Below are positions 46,618 through 46,690 of a stretch of DNA of 46,690 nt, in pieces (position 1 is the first letter of the stretch; each line of letters starts with the position of its first letter). Position numbers and translations under genes: made by a program. Below the pieces are notes generated by a model, which made no database searches, was not told where the DNA came from, and was given only the letters and a program-made list of their open reading frames with translations. The stretch spans positions 1 through 46,690 of the forward strand of contig QIFC01000008.1 in assembly GCA_003228685.1 (NCBI GenBank). The letters are read 5' to 3'. The stretch comes from Chloroflexota bacterium (lineage in GTDB: Bacteria > Chloroflexota > Dehalococcoidia > DSTF01 > RBG-16-68-14).

Positions 46618-46690
46618 CGACGGCGCAGAATAGCGACGGCGCAGAATAGCGACGGCGCAGAATAGCGACGGCGCAGAATAGCGACGGCGC
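46601..46690. repeat. 16-bp tandem repeat at the right edge
   Basis: Unit GCGACGGCGCAGAATA, five full perfect copies (46601-46680) plus 10 bp of a sixth, continuing past the window. The first copy encodes the last residues and stop of the preceding gene; since 16 is not a multiple of three, later copies are out of frame and non-coding. It could be a real minisatellite or an assembly end artefact. Confidence 0.9.

Overview
The window is GC-rich, densely coded bacterial DNA with no phage or plasmid backbone. The best guess is an uncultured member of the Chloroflexota, Dehalococcoidia-like. This rests on Thr-Pro-rich stalks joined to dockerin- and cohesin-type modules, many lipoproteins with acidic low-complexity N-termini, a split methylmalonyl-CoA mutase, repeated VOC/GNAT/DinB small-enzyme families, and several genes whose promoter -10 box lies only 6-13 nt before the start codon (leaderless or nearly so). 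The assignment is inference from gene style; no rRNA is present.

Layout. 1-170: the left end of an IS3-family element that has cut a small lipoprotein gene. 397-1868: miaB and tRNA-Ser(GCU). 1935-4481: a five-gene operon (GNAT, ribbon-helix-helix protein, two tiny proteins, DUF4097 protein). 4536-6243: a divergent CYTH/PPK2 pair pointing to polyphosphate chemistry. 6325-8141: DUF2157 membrane protein and an SGNH lipoprotein hydrolase. 8283-13731 (minus): sucC and sucD, the two subunits of succinyl-CoA synthetase, separated by five other genes, including a TIMP-like surface protein, twin GNATs and a four-helix-bundle gene bracketed by GGGTC inverted repeats. 13836-28168: the most unusual part, a surface-protein locus with an RCC1-repeat dockerin protein, an amidase, a Thr-Pro-stalk polytopic membrane protein, a three-cohesin scaffold translationally coupled to a HAMP/HD-GYP c-di-GMP phosphodiesterase, and a divergent membrane-anchored protein with cohesin-like and dockerin-like modules. 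28172-32188 (minus): a methylmalonyl-CoA operon (mutase large subunit, ClbS/DinB-like protein, epimerase, two VOC proteins). 32300-36944: lipoproteins, a glycerophosphodiesterase-like gene and a recent gene duplication. 37083-42771: an acyl-CoA dehydrogenase and a divergent APH-type kinase that together match the two halves of ACAD11 (4-hydroxyacyl-CoA breakdown), plus saccharopine dehydrogenase-like, GNAT and crotonase genes. 42962-46690: small membrane protein, treY, and a Gly-rich repetitive protein running into a 16-bp tandem repeat at the window edge.

How the parts may work together. Propionate or odd-chain/hydroxyacyl carbon could pass through the ACAD/APH/crotonase group and the methylmalonyl-CoA genes to succinyl-CoA, which sucCD interconverts with succinate. 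The 13.8-28.2 kb locus looks like a non-cellulosomal cohesin-dockerin surface assembly whose expression is coupled to a c-di-GMP-degrading sensor. Intergenic spaces are rich in short perfect hairpins, including an array of five back-to-back hairpins at 38405-38555, and in REP-like repeats.
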